A DNA stretch of 64,000 bases, from the NCBI GenBank assembly GCA_014526335.1, contig JACTAT010000246.1:161001-225000 (forward strand). Direction: 5' to 3'. The stretch is from Chrysaora quinquecirrha. Its lineage: Eukaryota > Cnidaria > Scyphozoa > Semaeostomeae > Pelagiidae. Made by a program: the position numbers and the translations under genes. The notes under the pieces are model-generated. The model was not told the DNA's origin, searched no databases, and saw only the letters and a list, made by a program, of their open reading frames with translations. This document shows, piece after piece, positions 1 to 12,819 of the stretch. Each line of letters starts with the position of its first letter. Position 1 is the stretch's first letter.

Positions 1-268
1 AGAAAAATGACGGGCAGTAGCTAACAGTACCAGACCTTTGGCAAATGGATTATTGAATGAGTTTATCAATTAAATATGAAAATAATTCAAGGTTTCCTAG
101 GAAAGGATAAGTATATTTAAATATTCATTGATGGACTATTAAAAAGCCCACTATGGAATACAATTTGAACGAAAAGAAATTTAACGAATTTGGGCATTTA
201 AATTCAAAGGAACTGATTCCTTACGCCCCGTTCTTATCCTGCCTTAACTGAAATCATTCAGAACTCAC

Positions 269-411
269 CATATTTGTACACGTGCTTGCCATCATCATAT
301 ACTTGGGGTTAAATCTAACATTTTGAACTGCACCTGGATGGTTACCATCTAAGACAGTTACTTTTTTACCACTGTCTGTTGACCAAACGTGTATTTTTCC
401 GTCACTTGCGC
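269..411 (-). CDS. WDR82: WDR82 coding exon 6 or later (C-terminal WD repeat)
   Basis: 143 bp (2 nt plus 47 codons) with acceptor atctag and donor GTGAGT. It encodes [20 protein letters not shown] and ends [13 protein letters not shown]. The final short coding exon is not in 1-268. Confidence 0.9.
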
Positions 412-3400
412 CTAGATAAGGCAAGACTATTATTATTATAAATTTCTTTGAAATTTGGCTAACAACATACAATATTGTGAACAGAATTGTAAAATTACCG
501 CCATTAAACATGAATGCAAGTCAGTAAAGTATATGTCGACTTTGCTCCAAGATTCTGTCTGATTTGAGTATATTACTACACAGATTTGTAGTTTGCATCT
601 GATTCTGTTTTCCTGCATAAAGTATTCAGTTACGTTGAAGTTACGTCAATGTGTCATGGATGACCTGCTGACATACAAATTGATAATTTGAGTGTTGGAC
701 CAGTTCACTACGTTACCTTTCGTAATCGAATTTTAGACGGATACGCTCATGCATCTTCAGGTTTTACAATTGATGAATAAACATAAATAAATGTAATTGA
801 CATGTTCAGAACTTCTACCATGTTTAAACTGTTGATGCATTTACGTTTACGTTTCACCTTTATTACTTAATAACTTATAATTAATCATTATAATTCTTGT
901 GAATGATCTATATCATAATGTAGTAGTAATATCTTTCATAGCTTGAGTGACTTTAATTGTATCATTTATAATAGTATGTCTCACTATTATATCCATATAT
1001 AATGTTACGATGTGAGAAATCGAATATAGGATAGATGATATAAAAAATGATGTAAAAATCGAAACAATGATAACGACTTTAACGTGGAAAGCAATTTGAT
1101 ATCAATTGACATTTGATCATTTCACCATTTATACGCTTATTTGTGAATTTTCATTGAAATTTGAGATATTGCTTATTCGTTGAAGATATGTGAAAAGTGG
1201 AAATAGATAAAATTGCAAAATACAGTTATAGAACGGAGAATTTGCGAAAACTAATTGAAGGAAAACTATTAACATGGAGTTGAAGTATAACATGTTTTCA
1301 TGAGTTATGGATTACATCATGAGTTACGGCGACGTGACAAATGTGACACGAACGTTATCAAGAACAATATACTAACTTATACAACTAATATAATAAACTA
1401 TAGATAAAACTTGAATCTGAAACATTGACATGAACTAAAGAAGAATAAGTGAAACTAAGGAACAATGTGACATAAGAACGAAACTAAAGACTAAAGGATC
1501 TGAGAACGATAAAGATCTAAATACGAATAACTAGTCTCCTAAAGCAAGAGTGATTATACTTCCAAGAACGGCAGTGAGTTCAACTGAACCCAGAACCTCT
1601 GCCTTAAGAGGTATGAACGCCGTCAAGATAATATCGGACGTAAAAAGTTCGCCAAAACCTGACAAACATTACGGTCTGCGAAGCACGCGCAAGTTAAGAA
1701 GCACATTTCAAGTTGATTGTAATATTCGTGACTTCGTGATTTTCCAAAAAATAACATGTACATGTGTGTGTAGATTATTTCCTGTCACTGTTTGTACTGT
1801 AAAGGTGTGGTGTTGTAACACTGTGATTGCTGTCTCTGTAATGTCCTGTTTACTGTAAAATGTGTTATATGTGTTGATTGATGTAAATCAGATTTCGTGA
1901 TATAATTTTAAGATTTAAAATATAATTCAGTCTTGAATAAGTCTGGAGAAAGCACACAAGTCTCTCTTTCTCTCTCTCTTGGTGATCGATCTGTGTTTGA
2001 TGGCTATACCTGCTGAACCCGCAGTTGAAGACACGTTACATGATAAAATGAAGATATTAACAACATCTGACACTTTTACCTTATCGAATGATCTGAGATC
2101 ATAAAGCCTAACAATATCAGCGTCAACTCCTGCAGCAAATATGAGCCCTTCTGGATCAAACGATGCAACGGGTCTTCCACTAACATGCATTAAGCCCTAA
2201 AATTGAGAATCAAGCTGTCAAAGTAATTTTGGTGGTTGTAATGAGAGTTTTGCACGATTTAAATGAAAATAGAGCAATACGTATTAACATATAACAACTA
2301 ACACAACCGACTTAATGCGAGAAAAAAGATAACACTGATAAGAAAAAATGCAGTTAGAGAATAAGGCTTTGAAAATCATAATACATTCCCCAACAATATC
2401 AATGATAATAGATAATTGAGCATCAAAGGGTTTGATGGCACTGATTGTCTGCACGTCATTTGACGCCATTTTTTGAAAAAATATAGCATGCGACAAATTA
2501 TTGCAACATATCAATAAACGAGTAAAAGTATAAAGATAAAAAAGAAGTGCTGGAGAAAAATTGAACTAAACGTGTCAGAACCCCACATTGGAATGTGGTA
2601 CATAAAGATGCATTTGATTCAATCGTATTTACGTCACATTATTAGCGCTGAAATGAACAGCTATAGCGTTCCTTACATCAGAAAAAGAATATCGTTATGC
2701 CGGAGCATCTAAAAAGAGAGATTTTAGTAACATAGAGGTTAAATCAATGCATGAACATGGGAAGCGATCGCGAAATTCTGTCTTACAGACTAATATGAAG
2801 AAAAGTAGAATTTCGATATCAACCGTCAAGAGAGTTTGCAATGATAAGAGCCGTACAAAACAACACGCTTGTCACCCTGGATTCCAGAGCCTTATGGTAC
2901 CGATATAATGTAAACGGGGTCTCAGACAGGGTTGGGTTCAAAGAAAAGAAAGAGAACAAAAAAGAAAAAAAATTTAGCATTCAATCTAGCAACACATGCA
3001 TCTCTTTGTCTGAATGATCTTGACAGTGGCATCCATAACACAGCCAATCTTAGTAAACAGCCTATTTCAAGTTTCGCTAAACACGTTCTCGAGGTCCGGC
3101 AGCCTATTGTAAGGTCCTCAAATCTCCAGAATATCAAAGATGTTTAACAAGAAGATAGCGATTAAATTATGGCAGCAGAAGACATTATATATTTAATCAT
3201 ACGACTAAAACTGAGTGACCAACTTTACCCGAAACTACAAATCTGTTCTTGCACGAGAACGACTTCATTCACACTTGTATAACCCCTCGTAATTATAAAT
3301 CAAATTCTAAAAATTGGTTCCATTTCCATATTTGTCAGCTTGGGATGTCTTAAAAGTCTCAAATAAACTTTACAAATGATCAAGCAGAAATAGAAACTTA

Positions 3401-6400
3401 CCTGACAGTTTGGAGATCTTAAGTCCCAAACACGAATAGTTTTGTCCAGGGAGCCAGATATGAAGCAATCATCAACGGGTGACATATCCAGTGTAACAAC
3501 TCTTTCATGAAAGAAATATCAAAGATTCTTCTCAAATCACTAACAATTTACTTACTAAAAGGTGCATATAGAATCAGGACTCTTGATGGAAGAAAACCGT
3601 TAGTACTGCTCAATTATCAGAAGAGAGAAGATCCTAGTGTCTCTTAGACGGCCTTCACATGAAACCCGAAATGAAACTTGCGCCGACTGAAATTTCAAAC
3701 AGATTTGACAGTTTTTAATTTGACTCGCGTTCACATGATTATTTCAGTCCCGAACATTTGACGCCAATAAATGAAAAGCTATTCAAATATGCCATTATCA
3801 TGTCTATATGGAAATTTGAAAGACTTCGCGCTAATCAATGACCTGAAATGATTATAAATAAATCGACGAGGAGCCGAAACGATGGTGAGATGATTGCTAG
3901 TGCTAGTTTGAAAGGAGTGCCCATAACAGCGGCGTCCCTTCGTTCGTACATGTCATTGTTGAATCCACATAACTGGTGAAATCTTTAACAATTCAATGGA
4001 TACATCCTCAGAGAACGGCGGACTGACAAGCTTTCATCGGTATAATGCATCAGGACAAACCCCGATGGTCTCTATAAGGCAAGTTAGGAAAGGAACAAGG
4101 AGAGCTGGCAGGGTAGATTTCTAGATTTTGAATGAAACTAGCGAAAGAAAATAATCCAAAGCATTATTCGTTGAAACAATATTCAGCAACAAGAGCAGCC
4201 AGCCCACGATTCCAAACAAGAACTCAGCCTGAAGCATGACATGGGACATAGTACAGCATTTGCTGGATGACCGAGAAGATTACAGCGAGCACTCTTTTCG
4301 AATAATTGAAAGAGCAAGTTCGTTGATTATTCTAAGCGTTTTGGAATCTGTCCACACTTAAATCAAAAGATCGGTTCTAAGAAAGAGCTCGTTTCCCTTG
4401 AAATCTTCAGTTAGTTCTGTTGACCTTTCCGCTGTATTCTTTGAGCTGATTGGTGCTCAAAACATAATACCAAGTCAGTTGCACAATTCTGATCGGTGCA
4501 TTTCAATCCACCTATAAACAAAATGCCGCCTTAAGGCCCATTTCCACTTCGTTCGCATTCGCTGTTCGCTAGCAATTTGCAGTACGCTGCTCGCTTGCGA
4601 ACAGAATACAAACTTCGTGATCAATTTTAGGCGATAAGAAAAGTAAAACTTTTGCAAAAACTTTAGCTTGACTTGCAGCGGAAATCGAAATCGCTTCGCG
4701 TTTGCCAATTTTTGATGGCTAGCGAACGGCGAAGAGCGAATGCGAACGAAGTGGAAATTGGCCTTTAATCAATTATTTTGATCCGCCTCTGAAGATTGTC
4801 AGACTAACAAAGCTTTTTTTAAGTATGTCCAAAGACGTTTTCGTTTTTCTTCGCAATTTTCATATAACAGGGAACTTTTCACTGCATACAACCCAAATCA
4901 AGGGCTATTAACATGAGCAAACTTACTTTTTGTTATGTCCAATGAAGTATCTGACATATTTATTATCATGAAGAGATAGATATCTGATCGTATCTGTAAA
5001 AACAAAGCAAGAAATGCGACCTTAAAGCTGGGTATCCATTAGGGGCAAAAAAACCCGGGGGAAATTTCAGTAAAATCTAATTGGCTAGTCTGAATGTTGC
5101 AGCAAATATACACTGTTAAGAAGTAGCTAACTGTTTTACTTCTCACAAGTCTGAATTTATACCATGCTTATTAAAGCCTGGAATCACCCGGGACGACCAA
5201 AACCAGATCATCACAACCAAAAAGCAGCGACAAAATGATACCAAAAATTTCCAAGACATATTTAATCGATGATGATGGTTTTTCCGTCCGCGTTTATGAA
5301 GTTAATCATCATCTCTTCACATTTTCATGACCATTTACTAGGGGATTAAAATTCTCACGCAAACAAGCATCTCCAGAGCTCTGAATTGTGTGTTGCACTC
5401 TGAAATAAAAGTCGCTCAAATATTGTCTACTCTGCAGAAACTGTTCATCAACTTAAGATGAAAGACAAAAAGGTCCTTTAATCACCGAAAAAAAAAACAG
5501 ATTTTAGGGTCGCCCTCGTGGACGTGCAATTTCTCAGCACCCAAGAGAACTGACAAATTCAAATTCTGCTGAAGGATACTTGTTCAAAATAGCCGATACT
5601 TGTAAGTTAACGTTTGGAGAACAACAGCTTCAAAATTTTACATTGCAAGATTCAAAAACACATGATATTTTAAAACAACTATTGAAATCCTCCAAGTTCA
5701 AATCCAACTCCTTTTTAATCTCGTTTAATCTTCTTTTAGTTTTTCAGAATTCTTTCTTCATTTGCTATTTCTTTCTGAATTACTTGCGCATTTGAAGCAC
5801 TTCTCGCTTTCTCCTCCTGTCTCTAATTGAAACACCCATGGGCATGCTTTGGCCAGTCTCTATTTCTAAATGTTTAAGTACCACGTGTTAGGACCTTCGG
5901 AACAGAATGGGTGCTAAGGTTTATCTTCGGTTGAGGCTGAACGTATTTTAATGTTAGTTTTCGATTGACTTGTGGACTTGCCTACATGAAATATGATTAC
6001 AGAGACCTAGGTTGACTTACTTAGCCAGTTGTTCCGCTTCCCTACGATTGACTGAATGGCTATACGAATAGCGTTATATTCTGCTTAACTTAGTACAGAT
6101 CAAGCTCATCCACAACAACTTTTACAACAACATAACAAATTTTCATTCCAGAGATATGAATAAACTTTAAGCTACTGCCTTTTCTTTCTTTGCTTTATCA
6201 TTTACATAGCTTATTTTTCATTTTGACTTTCTTTGACTAAAACCGATTTCTCTACATCAACCATAATGTCAGAGAACTGACTTAGCTGAACTTCATTTAC
6301 TTGTTTTTCTTTAGCAAAACCCAATTTGGAAGTAGAAAGTGTATTTTTTGCTTGCTATCGATTGGCTGATGCTGACCTGCCAACCTGAAGTTTAATTTCC

Positions 6401-9057
6401 AAAACGTGATTTAATATAAGTAAATATTGATGTCACATAAATTTAACTCGAAACCTGTTATCGACTTCTCTGCGGTGTTTTCCTGCTGGTTTTTCACATG
6501 CCTTGTTGGGAAATTGATTCCTAACACGAGGCATGAAAGAACCTAATTTAGTGCAAAATTTCACTTCAGATTATTTCAGCCAAACAGTTTTTCATCATTT
6601 ATCTATAGCTTCATTGGCGCACTATCAAATGACCTTCAAGTGAAACAGAAAACTTTCAAGGTATCCAAAATAGGAAATTTTGGCTTGGCTGGGGATGAAT
6701 CCCCTTCATAAATATTGGGAAACAATTCATCATCTTGTTATAATATGACAGGAGCCCATGTTTTTTAGAAATGGCATGGAAGTCAGCAAATAGATACTAA
6801 TTACAAAATAAAAATTTTAAAAATTGAAAGAATGATTGAATTTTCATAATGAAATTTACGGTCGACTTTGGTTGAAGTGTGTATCACAGTTGTTGTTGTG
6901 TGTGTGTATCTTATATTTGCTACACCATACTTTTTACTGTTCAATGTCCTCTTTGGCCTAAACAGGAAGAAATAAACCAATCAGCACACATAATTTATTA
7001 CAACATTATTTTGCAGATACATACACTGCAAGAATGGTTTTCAAGTAACAAAATCATGATTCATGGGGAAAACTCGTTATGTCTGGCTGTAGCATCAGTA
7101 ACAAAGGGGGAGTTGGAATGGGAATCTAACTGTGTATGCATAATAAGATTCATACACTATGAGAGGACACCGCTCATAGATCTTCTGTGTAAATTTACAT
7201 GTTAAAACATTTTGCCAGAAACTTTAAATTTTCTCTATTCCTCTACATGCAGGCAATGGGGAATTTTTTGCAAGTGCTCATACAGTTAATGAATGATAAT
7301 TTTTAAAGGTAGTGTCTGTCTTGTTGAATTTCTATAGTGGTGAACTATTGGCCCTTTTCCAAGTCACTTTACCCTTACAGCCAATTGCATTTGTAACTCT
7401 CGGAACATGACAAGACTTGGTAGCGATGGTGGAGCAAATGATATTAATAGATAAGTAAAACCCTGAACAAATTGAAACATGAGTTATCAAGAAGTCAAAT
7501 AAAATGCCAGGAATTAGCTATTAATTTGATTTGCTTCTATAAGATTCTCAGAACATTATAATTTAATTAAAAGTTGGTTTCAAAGTTGTTACCAAGAATT
7601 TATTGTAGACCTTAGTCCTTAGATTGTACCAAGGCAAGTGTGAAACTTTTTCTCTCTGACTAGTTTCTGATTCCGCAAAAATTGTTTTCTTCACAGAATA
7701 TTTGTGTAAGATACAAGTTTCAGGGGCATGATGCTCTTTTTTATGAATTACATTAAGAAGTGGATTTAAACACAATTGCTTGCACAGACATATATCATAC
7801 AAATGGTTTCTTGAAAGAAAGCTTGCAAGGACAGGCTACCTTAAACCCTTTAATGTCTGTCAACATGCTTTCATGGTCTGATTTGAACACCTCTGATGTC
7901 TGCCAAAATGTTTTTCTGCTTTCATGGTGCTTCCCATCAAAGGGCAGTTTTTCAAATAAGAAAAGACAGAATGGCTCTTGTGTATAAAAATAGAGCAGAA
8001 CAAAACAATCGGACAGAGATTTGCTCTATTCTATCCAGCACCTTGCAGTTGAGCATTCTGCAATTTTTATTGCTATTTTGTAATGTGGAGCTCTTGTTTG
8101 CTCTTGTCTGGTATCATTTGAGCAGTTGAATTTGTACAATATGGAAATGTAATTTCTAACCCCCCTTTTATTCCAACATCCCCGCTTATTAAATTTCCAA
8201 ACCCCCCGATATTCCCAGCTCCCCGATTATTTGGTAGTACTTCAGACAGCAAGGCACACTTCCCAGATATCGAGATCCTCTCTGCATCGGGGGATAATCT
8301 CCCGATCGGGTCTTTATCCTACTCGCAAGCGGGTTGCTAGCTCTGTCAAGTGTGATGAAGATACAGAACAGGCCTATTTATTAACCGATATATAGATAAA
8401 AAAGAAAATAAAAACCAGCGAAGAACCAAATCAACTATTTAGGAATAACAGGAATATTAAAAGTAGAACAGAAGGATAAATTTTAAAGCCAATAACCAGA
8501 AAATAAGAACGAAAATTGATGTTTTCTCAATTTCTCGATAATTACGACGGTGAAAGTCTTTATTGAAACGGACAACCCCGGGTATTTTTGGACGCTGAAT
8601 TCATTTCTGCAGAGAAAATCCACCGAAATGGGGGTCATTTTTGCCGCAGGCTCAATTTGTCGATTTCAATCCCTCGATCGGTGGATAATCGCCTGATCTG
8701 TCCGTGATTTCAATCCCTCGATTGGGGGAATATCACCCGATACGCGGAGGATCTCGGTATCTAGGAAGTGTGCCTTGCTGTCAGAGTATGCTAGGATGCG
8801 CTAGCTATCCCCAGGCAACAGGTAATCTCTAGAAAACGAATTTTCCCAGTTGCTTTTCACAAAATACCCAGAAAAGACTCGTCTTACTTTCCATCCAGGC
8901 AGTCATAAATGACGACAGAATCATCGTCACTGCTTGTTATTAAAGTTTCGCCATTTGGTGCGTAGTCCATTGCGTTTATCTTGTCGCTGTTTTCTCGAAA
9001 AATTTTCGCAACGCGAAATGCTTTCAAAGTATTATCGGTTAGCTTAACAGATTTCAT
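269..9057 (-). CDS. WDR82: WDR82 (Swd2-type WD40 protein), multi-exon, partial
   Basis: WDR82 is the WD40 subunit that ties SET1/COMPASS H3K4 methyltransferase, and the PNUTS-PP1 phosphatase complex, to RNA polymerase II in the nucleus (family knowledge). Six coding exons on the minus strand are visible: 8888-9057, 6860-6957, 4927-4993, 3402-3501, 2080-2196 and 269-411. Each has AG/GT borders and phases that join cleanly. Together they give about 232 residues against about 313 in animal orthologues. The start codon (9057) is chosen because the next residues match the family N-terminus; an in-frame ATG ten codons upstream (9087) is less likely. Diagnostic segments are [31 protein letters not shown] and SDGKIHVW. 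About 76 residues between exons 5 and 6 were not found in 412-2079, and the last ~9 residues probably lie left of position 1. The gene may be intact elsewhere, misassembled, or broken here. Confidence 0.9.
412..1341. other. AT-rich stretch with no recognised coding exon
   Basis: Both strands were read for the missing WDR82 segment (the repeat after LRSFDK up to the SDGKIHVW exon) and no match was seen. The sequence is AT-rich and has no long open frame. It should be intronic if the gene is intact. Confidence 0.5.
1342..2040 (-). mobile_element. Probable solo LTR (BEL/Pao-like)
   Basis: Read on the minus strand the segment begins TGTAACGTG and ends GTGTCACA, the TGT...ACA termini expected of an LTR. 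Its minus-strand 3' part resembles the LTR of the BEL element at 24444 in composition and short motifs (AATAAACTATA, repeated GAAC). No convincing target duplication was found, so the borders and class are tentative. It lies inside WDR82, directly after exon 5. Confidence 0.4.
2080..2196 (-). CDS. WDR82: WDR82 coding exon 5
   Basis: 117 bp, exactly 39 codons, acceptor ttttag and donor GTAAAA. It encodes [20 protein letters not shown], then [20 protein letters not shown] probable solo LTR begins only 39 bp downstream in the following intron. Confidence 0.92.
3402..3501 (-). CDS. WDR82: WDR82 coding exon 4
   Basis: 100 bp exon encoding [20 protein letters not shown] followed by [13 protein letters not shown], then donor GTAAGT. 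It carries the third WD repeat with its terminal WD-like dipeptide. The acceptor is aaag, weak in pyrimidines but required by the reading frame. Confidence 0.92.
4531..4768. mobile_element. Short MITE with TTAA flanks in a WDR82 intron
   Basis: The left end reads TTAA-GGCCCATTTCCACTTCG and the right end is its inverted match, CGAAGTGGAAATTGGCC-tTTAA. The TIR continues through GTTCGCATTCGC with few mismatches. At about 235 bp and without coding capacity it is a foldback MITE. The TTAA borders may be the target duplication. Confidence 0.75.
4927..4993 (-). CDS. WDR82: WDR82 coding exon 3
   Basis: 67 bp exon with acceptor ttacag and donor GTAAGT. It encodes [20 protein letters not shown], a near-identical match to the second WD repeat of animal WDR82. 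Phase is 2 nt, 21 codons, 2 nt. Confidence 0.92.
6860..6957 (-). CDS. WDR82: WDR82 coding exon 2
   Basis: 98 bp between acceptor tttag (6958 side) and donor GTAAAT. It encodes [19 protein letters not shown] and continues to STKVD. The phase (1 nt, 32 codons, 1 nt) joins exons 1 and 3. Family residues TLxSKKYG and IRYTH are conserved. A threonine-rich stretch (THTTTT) is unusual. Confidence 0.88.
8247..8780. mobile_element. 534 bp MITE next to WDR82 exon 1
   Basis: TIRs start CAGCAAGGCACACTTCC and extend through AGATA(T/C)CGAGATCCTC on both sides. The 5 bp TCAGA is repeated at 8242-8246 and 8781-8785, a plausible target duplication. The interior has short CCCGAT/ATCGGG palindromes and no ORF. 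It lies in intron 1, about 100 bp from exon 1. Confidence 0.75.
8888..9057 (-). CDS. WDR82: WDR82 coding exon 1
   Basis: Encodes 56 codons plus 2 nt, starting [20 protein letters not shown] and ending YDCLDG. The donor GTAAGA follows at 8887-8882. SPNGET-like and SSDDDS motifs are those of the first WD repeat. The 150 bp upstream (9058-9213), before the inverted-repeat element begins, must hold much of the promoter. Confidence 0.92.
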
Positions 9058-11614
9058 TTTTGTTAATTCAAGAACGGAAACCAACAAAAAAAGCTAGGCC
9101 ACTTCTCTACTAGGATTAATGTTGAGAGAAAACAAGTAGGCCAATGAGGCGGCAACCTCGTACCCAGGGCAAATAGAACCTCTCCGTAAACACTGCGCTG
9201 TCCACATTTGACCCTAGACTTACTACATGAGTCATAGTTATCGCTTTTGAATTGAATTACTGGACGCTCAAACTAACGACTCATTCCCTTTCGTGTGGCG
9301 AAAGTGGATTGAAATTTGCTAATATATACAGCTCATCGTTTTCTGCTATTGCTGAAAAAAACCATCATATCATGTTAACTTTGAGTCAGGTCAGACTTGC
9401 TTTTAAATATTTTGAGCAAACTGCACGATGATACCGAAAACATGAAAGTAAAACAAAAAACTCTCGGTTTGCAATTCTTTCTTCTTAACATGGTCAACAT
9501 GATTTTGACATCTACCAACTAACAGTTTGGTAATCGGATTAATGAGGGTTACTTCTAACAAACAAACCAAAAAAGTCTACTTCAAGATGATTTATGTAAT
9601 CTACTATATAGTCTTCAAATGGCGGTGTGAAAACTCGCCAGTGCACTTTCAAATTTGATTCAACTTTACTGCAAAATGTGTATACCTTTGATTCGTGAAT
9701 ATATATTTTGGTGAAGTAACATAAAATTACAAATACTGTAGTCTACATACACACTCATCAAATTTTAGAGCAGTGAATTGTACCATTTCTGGCATGGAAA
9801 GCCGGGAAACCCATCAACTAAAGATTGAGAAAATCAGATTCAGAGAAATTTCAAATATAAGTGCAAAACTCAGACAAAACATCAGAGCGCTGAATCAAAT
9901 TCCACTTGATGCAGAAAGATTTATAAATCTTCTGTTTCATACAAATAATAATTGAAGTTCAAAATTTTTACGTACTGTTCAGTTGTTTGCAGGTTTAAAT
10001 AAGTTCTTCGGCCTGTGTTGTGCTTGCCGTGAATAAATCCAAAAAGTCGGTACCAAAACAGAAGAAAAATTTCTCTTTTTTACACCCAATGTGAGCAGCG
10101 AAGAGTCCATTTACAAAGCAATTTTTACAAAGTTGAATGCAAAGAAAACTTTCCTGAAGTCTCCCAACAAGAAGTTTCAGTAACCAAATTTGTTGCCTGA
10201 GAAGCTGTGGTGATGCTTTCCCTCCATTGCCGACAAAAGTTCTCGTGCAATCCTGGGGGTCACATTTTCAGAAAAATAAACGGCAAATGCCTCATTGCGG
10301 GTTGAAATCGCTAAATCAACCAATCAGAATGCTTATTATCAGAATGCTGCTCTCTGATTGGTGCACCAATTTTTTGGTGCGGGCTGCCACTTTCATACCA
10401 CTTTCAGATGATAAAAGGAAACAAGTCCCTGACTGTAGCGAACAACAACAACATCAATTCAATTCAATGTGAGCGAAAGTTAGGGACTTGGGAAGCAAGT
10501 CTAATTTGACCCTGGAACCGGTTTCGCTGTTTTGCATTCTGATTGGCTAAGACCGAACAATAGAAATTTTGTTGTCCGCATAAATTAGAAAGTCGCCAAT
10601 GGCGTTCGACCTGATGAAAGAAATTTCAAAACAAACCCGGGGCTTTTCCACTCCTAAATGACAAAGAAAGCAGCTAAAATGTTATTGCTTTGAACTAGGA
10701 TATAAAGAATAGACAGACAAGGAATGATGAAGGCAAATTATAGCTGCAGTTTAACATCTCCACGGCAAAAATACAGAAGGTTTGAAGCAAACAAACTTGC
10801 ATTTACCGCGGTAAAATTTTGAGCAGCAAAAGATAAAGGAAAAATAATTTTCAAGAAGACCGAAATGAACTGAAATAGTTTAAAATTTGCACTTTAGAAA
10901 AAAAGTTTGTATAAATTTGAGCGGCAATAACTTTTTGTCGCTTTTTGTAACATTTATTTTGTTGCACAAAACTTCAAAAGTGGAGAATTCTCATTCACGC
11001 TCACGCATCGCAAAGCAAACTTCTCTGCAGCAAATATTTATGATTCAACTTGAATCTTCAAGAAGAAAAAGTTACCGGCTTAAATAAATTGCTCTGACCT
11101 GAAATGCATAGGAAGGCACTGCAGTAATGTATCTAGCAATAATGAGCGAAAATCTTCATTCTTCACGTAATACAAGTTCATGGCTTTTGTAAAAACTCGG
11201 TAGAAGCTCTCAATAAAACTTTCAGTATAAACCCGAGTATAAACAAACTTGATAACTTCTAACAACAGCAAGAGCTTGCTAACATGAATTTCTAAGATAT
11301 TTCTTCAACATTCTGTCTTCTGATTCCTCTGAAGCATTTATTTTTTCATTTTGTTTGAAATAAATCGTTGAAAGCAAGTGCAACCGAACGAAAACATTTT
11401 GCTGCGTCTCAAACTCATCGACGAGTTGAAGAGCTGTGGCCACTGCTCCAATCATTTACATAATTTATGCTAATTATTCCAGCCTAGCCTGCGTGCAGCC
11501 TCAACTCATCTAACCGAAAGAGTAGAGTCTGCGCAACAATGAACGAAAGCTTGTACTGGCCTCTTTTTCAAACGAACCCAGGCGGTAAATCTTTTGTATG
11601 TCTATTGTTTATTA

Positions 11615-11662
11615 ACCAATCAGCTCCGGTTGGCAGAAAACTGCCAACCAGAGCTGATTGGT
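11615..11662. promoter_or_regulatory. Inverted CCAAT-box hairpin
   Basis: ACCAATCAGCTCCGGTTGGCAG is followed by an AAAA loop and then its inverted complement with one mismatch. Each arm carries an ATTGG/CCAAT motif. It precedes a CpG-rich patch (11690-11735) and a short ATG-led segment with a consensus donor, so promoter function is possible; a hairpin left by a small repeat is the alternative. Confidence 0.4.
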
Positions 11663-11750
11663 CAAATGCTAATTTCATTGTTTTAATATAGTCGCGCCGC
11701 GTAGACAAGGCTGGTTTGCGTCGCGCGATCACTTTCTTTGTCGAAACAAA

Positions 11751-11794
11751 ATGGCGAATGCGTGCTTGGTTGCTGCACGAAAATGTTTGCTTGA
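11751..11794 (+). CDS. Candidate short first exon (uncertain)
   Basis: An ATG opens the frame MANACLVAARKCLL and runs into a consensus donor, GA|GTAAGG, at 11795. The preceding 60 bp is unusually CpG-rich for this region. No matching downstream exon was recognised, so this is only a candidate first exon or transcript start. Confidence 0.2.
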
Positions 11795-12599
11795 GTAAGG
11801 GTGGTTTACCGGAGATCTACCTTACGAAAAGTACTATTTTGATCAATTGAAGCCATGCCAAGAATAGAAACAAGCACGACATGGATTTTCCAAAGCGAGT
11901 TGTTTATTTCTGGGCATCTAGACTAGATAGTAGCCTACTAGTTGGTTTATCAGAAGATTTTTTGGGTGCACCCAGTGTCCCTGTGCACATAATGAGAAAG
12001 ACACAAAATTAGAGGGGTCCGGGGGTATGCTCCCCCGCAAAAATTTTCATTCTTTACCTCTAGAATGGCATAGAATGCATAATTTTTTGCTTGCCGAGTG
12101 TGTTCCTACTGGATATCCGAAGACATCTCACCTCACTTGTTTGTTGGAAACACTTGCTTTCTTGTTGATGTAGAACATTCCAGCCAAGAATACATACTTA
12201 TTATACGAAGCGGTGAAAATTTTCATTCTACGTTTATCTACTAGAAATATGCACTGTGTTGTGTGATCTTTCGTTTACTCTACTAATTTCCTCGTGTTTT
12301 TGCCTTTTCGTTCTATTTCGTTTTATTTCGACAACGAGAGAGAGAGGAGATTAACGTTTTGACTTTCACCACAGAAACAATACGGAAGAGAGAGAGGGGT
12401 CTTTTGAATAAGCTTTAAATCTGTCCGACGGGACCGTAAAAACACAAGAAAGGTCCGCACCTTCAGAACCCTTCACACATCGAGACTTATTGCAACAGAA
12501 TGGGCGTGTGGGTTGAACAATAGACAATAGTAAACACGTGGCGCTAATTGCCGCATAAAAAATAGTAGTAGAACACTTTCCTGGAACCGAGCAGGTTGG

Positions 12600-12770
12600 A
12601 TCGGCTTGGATGATATCTCTAACGGTTGTTAGAAGTTCTCTTACCCCCCCCCCCCCTCTGATTTTATTGCAGAAATGGACTTTTCTAAAACACCAACTTT
12701 TCAACAATTGGGGGGGCGACCGCCCCCCCTTGCCCCCCCTTGGCTACGCTACTGACTGTGCACAACAAAG
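12600..12770. repeat. G/C homopolymer-rich repeat end
   Basis: Contains a run of 14 C at 12642 and GGGGGGGCGACCGCCCCCC near 12710, followed by CTTGGCTACGCTACTG. This resembles the terminal part of a dispersed invertebrate DNA repeat. No ORF is supported. The neighbouring 12000-12060 has the motif GGGGGTATGCTCCCCC shared with copies near 17490 and 34220. Confidence 0.4.
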
Positions 12771-12819
12771 AACAAAAATACAGATAGTAAGATTAAACTT
12801 GACTTGTCTTGTCTGGTAG

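Noticed and set aside
1550..1858. 102-codon plus-strand open frame
   Set aside because: Lies inside the probable solo LTR, no recognisable protein and no supporting splice sites.
6879..7205. 108-codon plus-strand open frame
   Set aside because: It is antisense to WDR82 exon 2 (6860-6957) and has no domain; the minus strand match to WDR82 explains its first part.
12366..12707. 113-codon minus-strand open frame
   Set aside because: Contains a poly-Gly stretch from the C-run repeat and no domain; repeat-derived.
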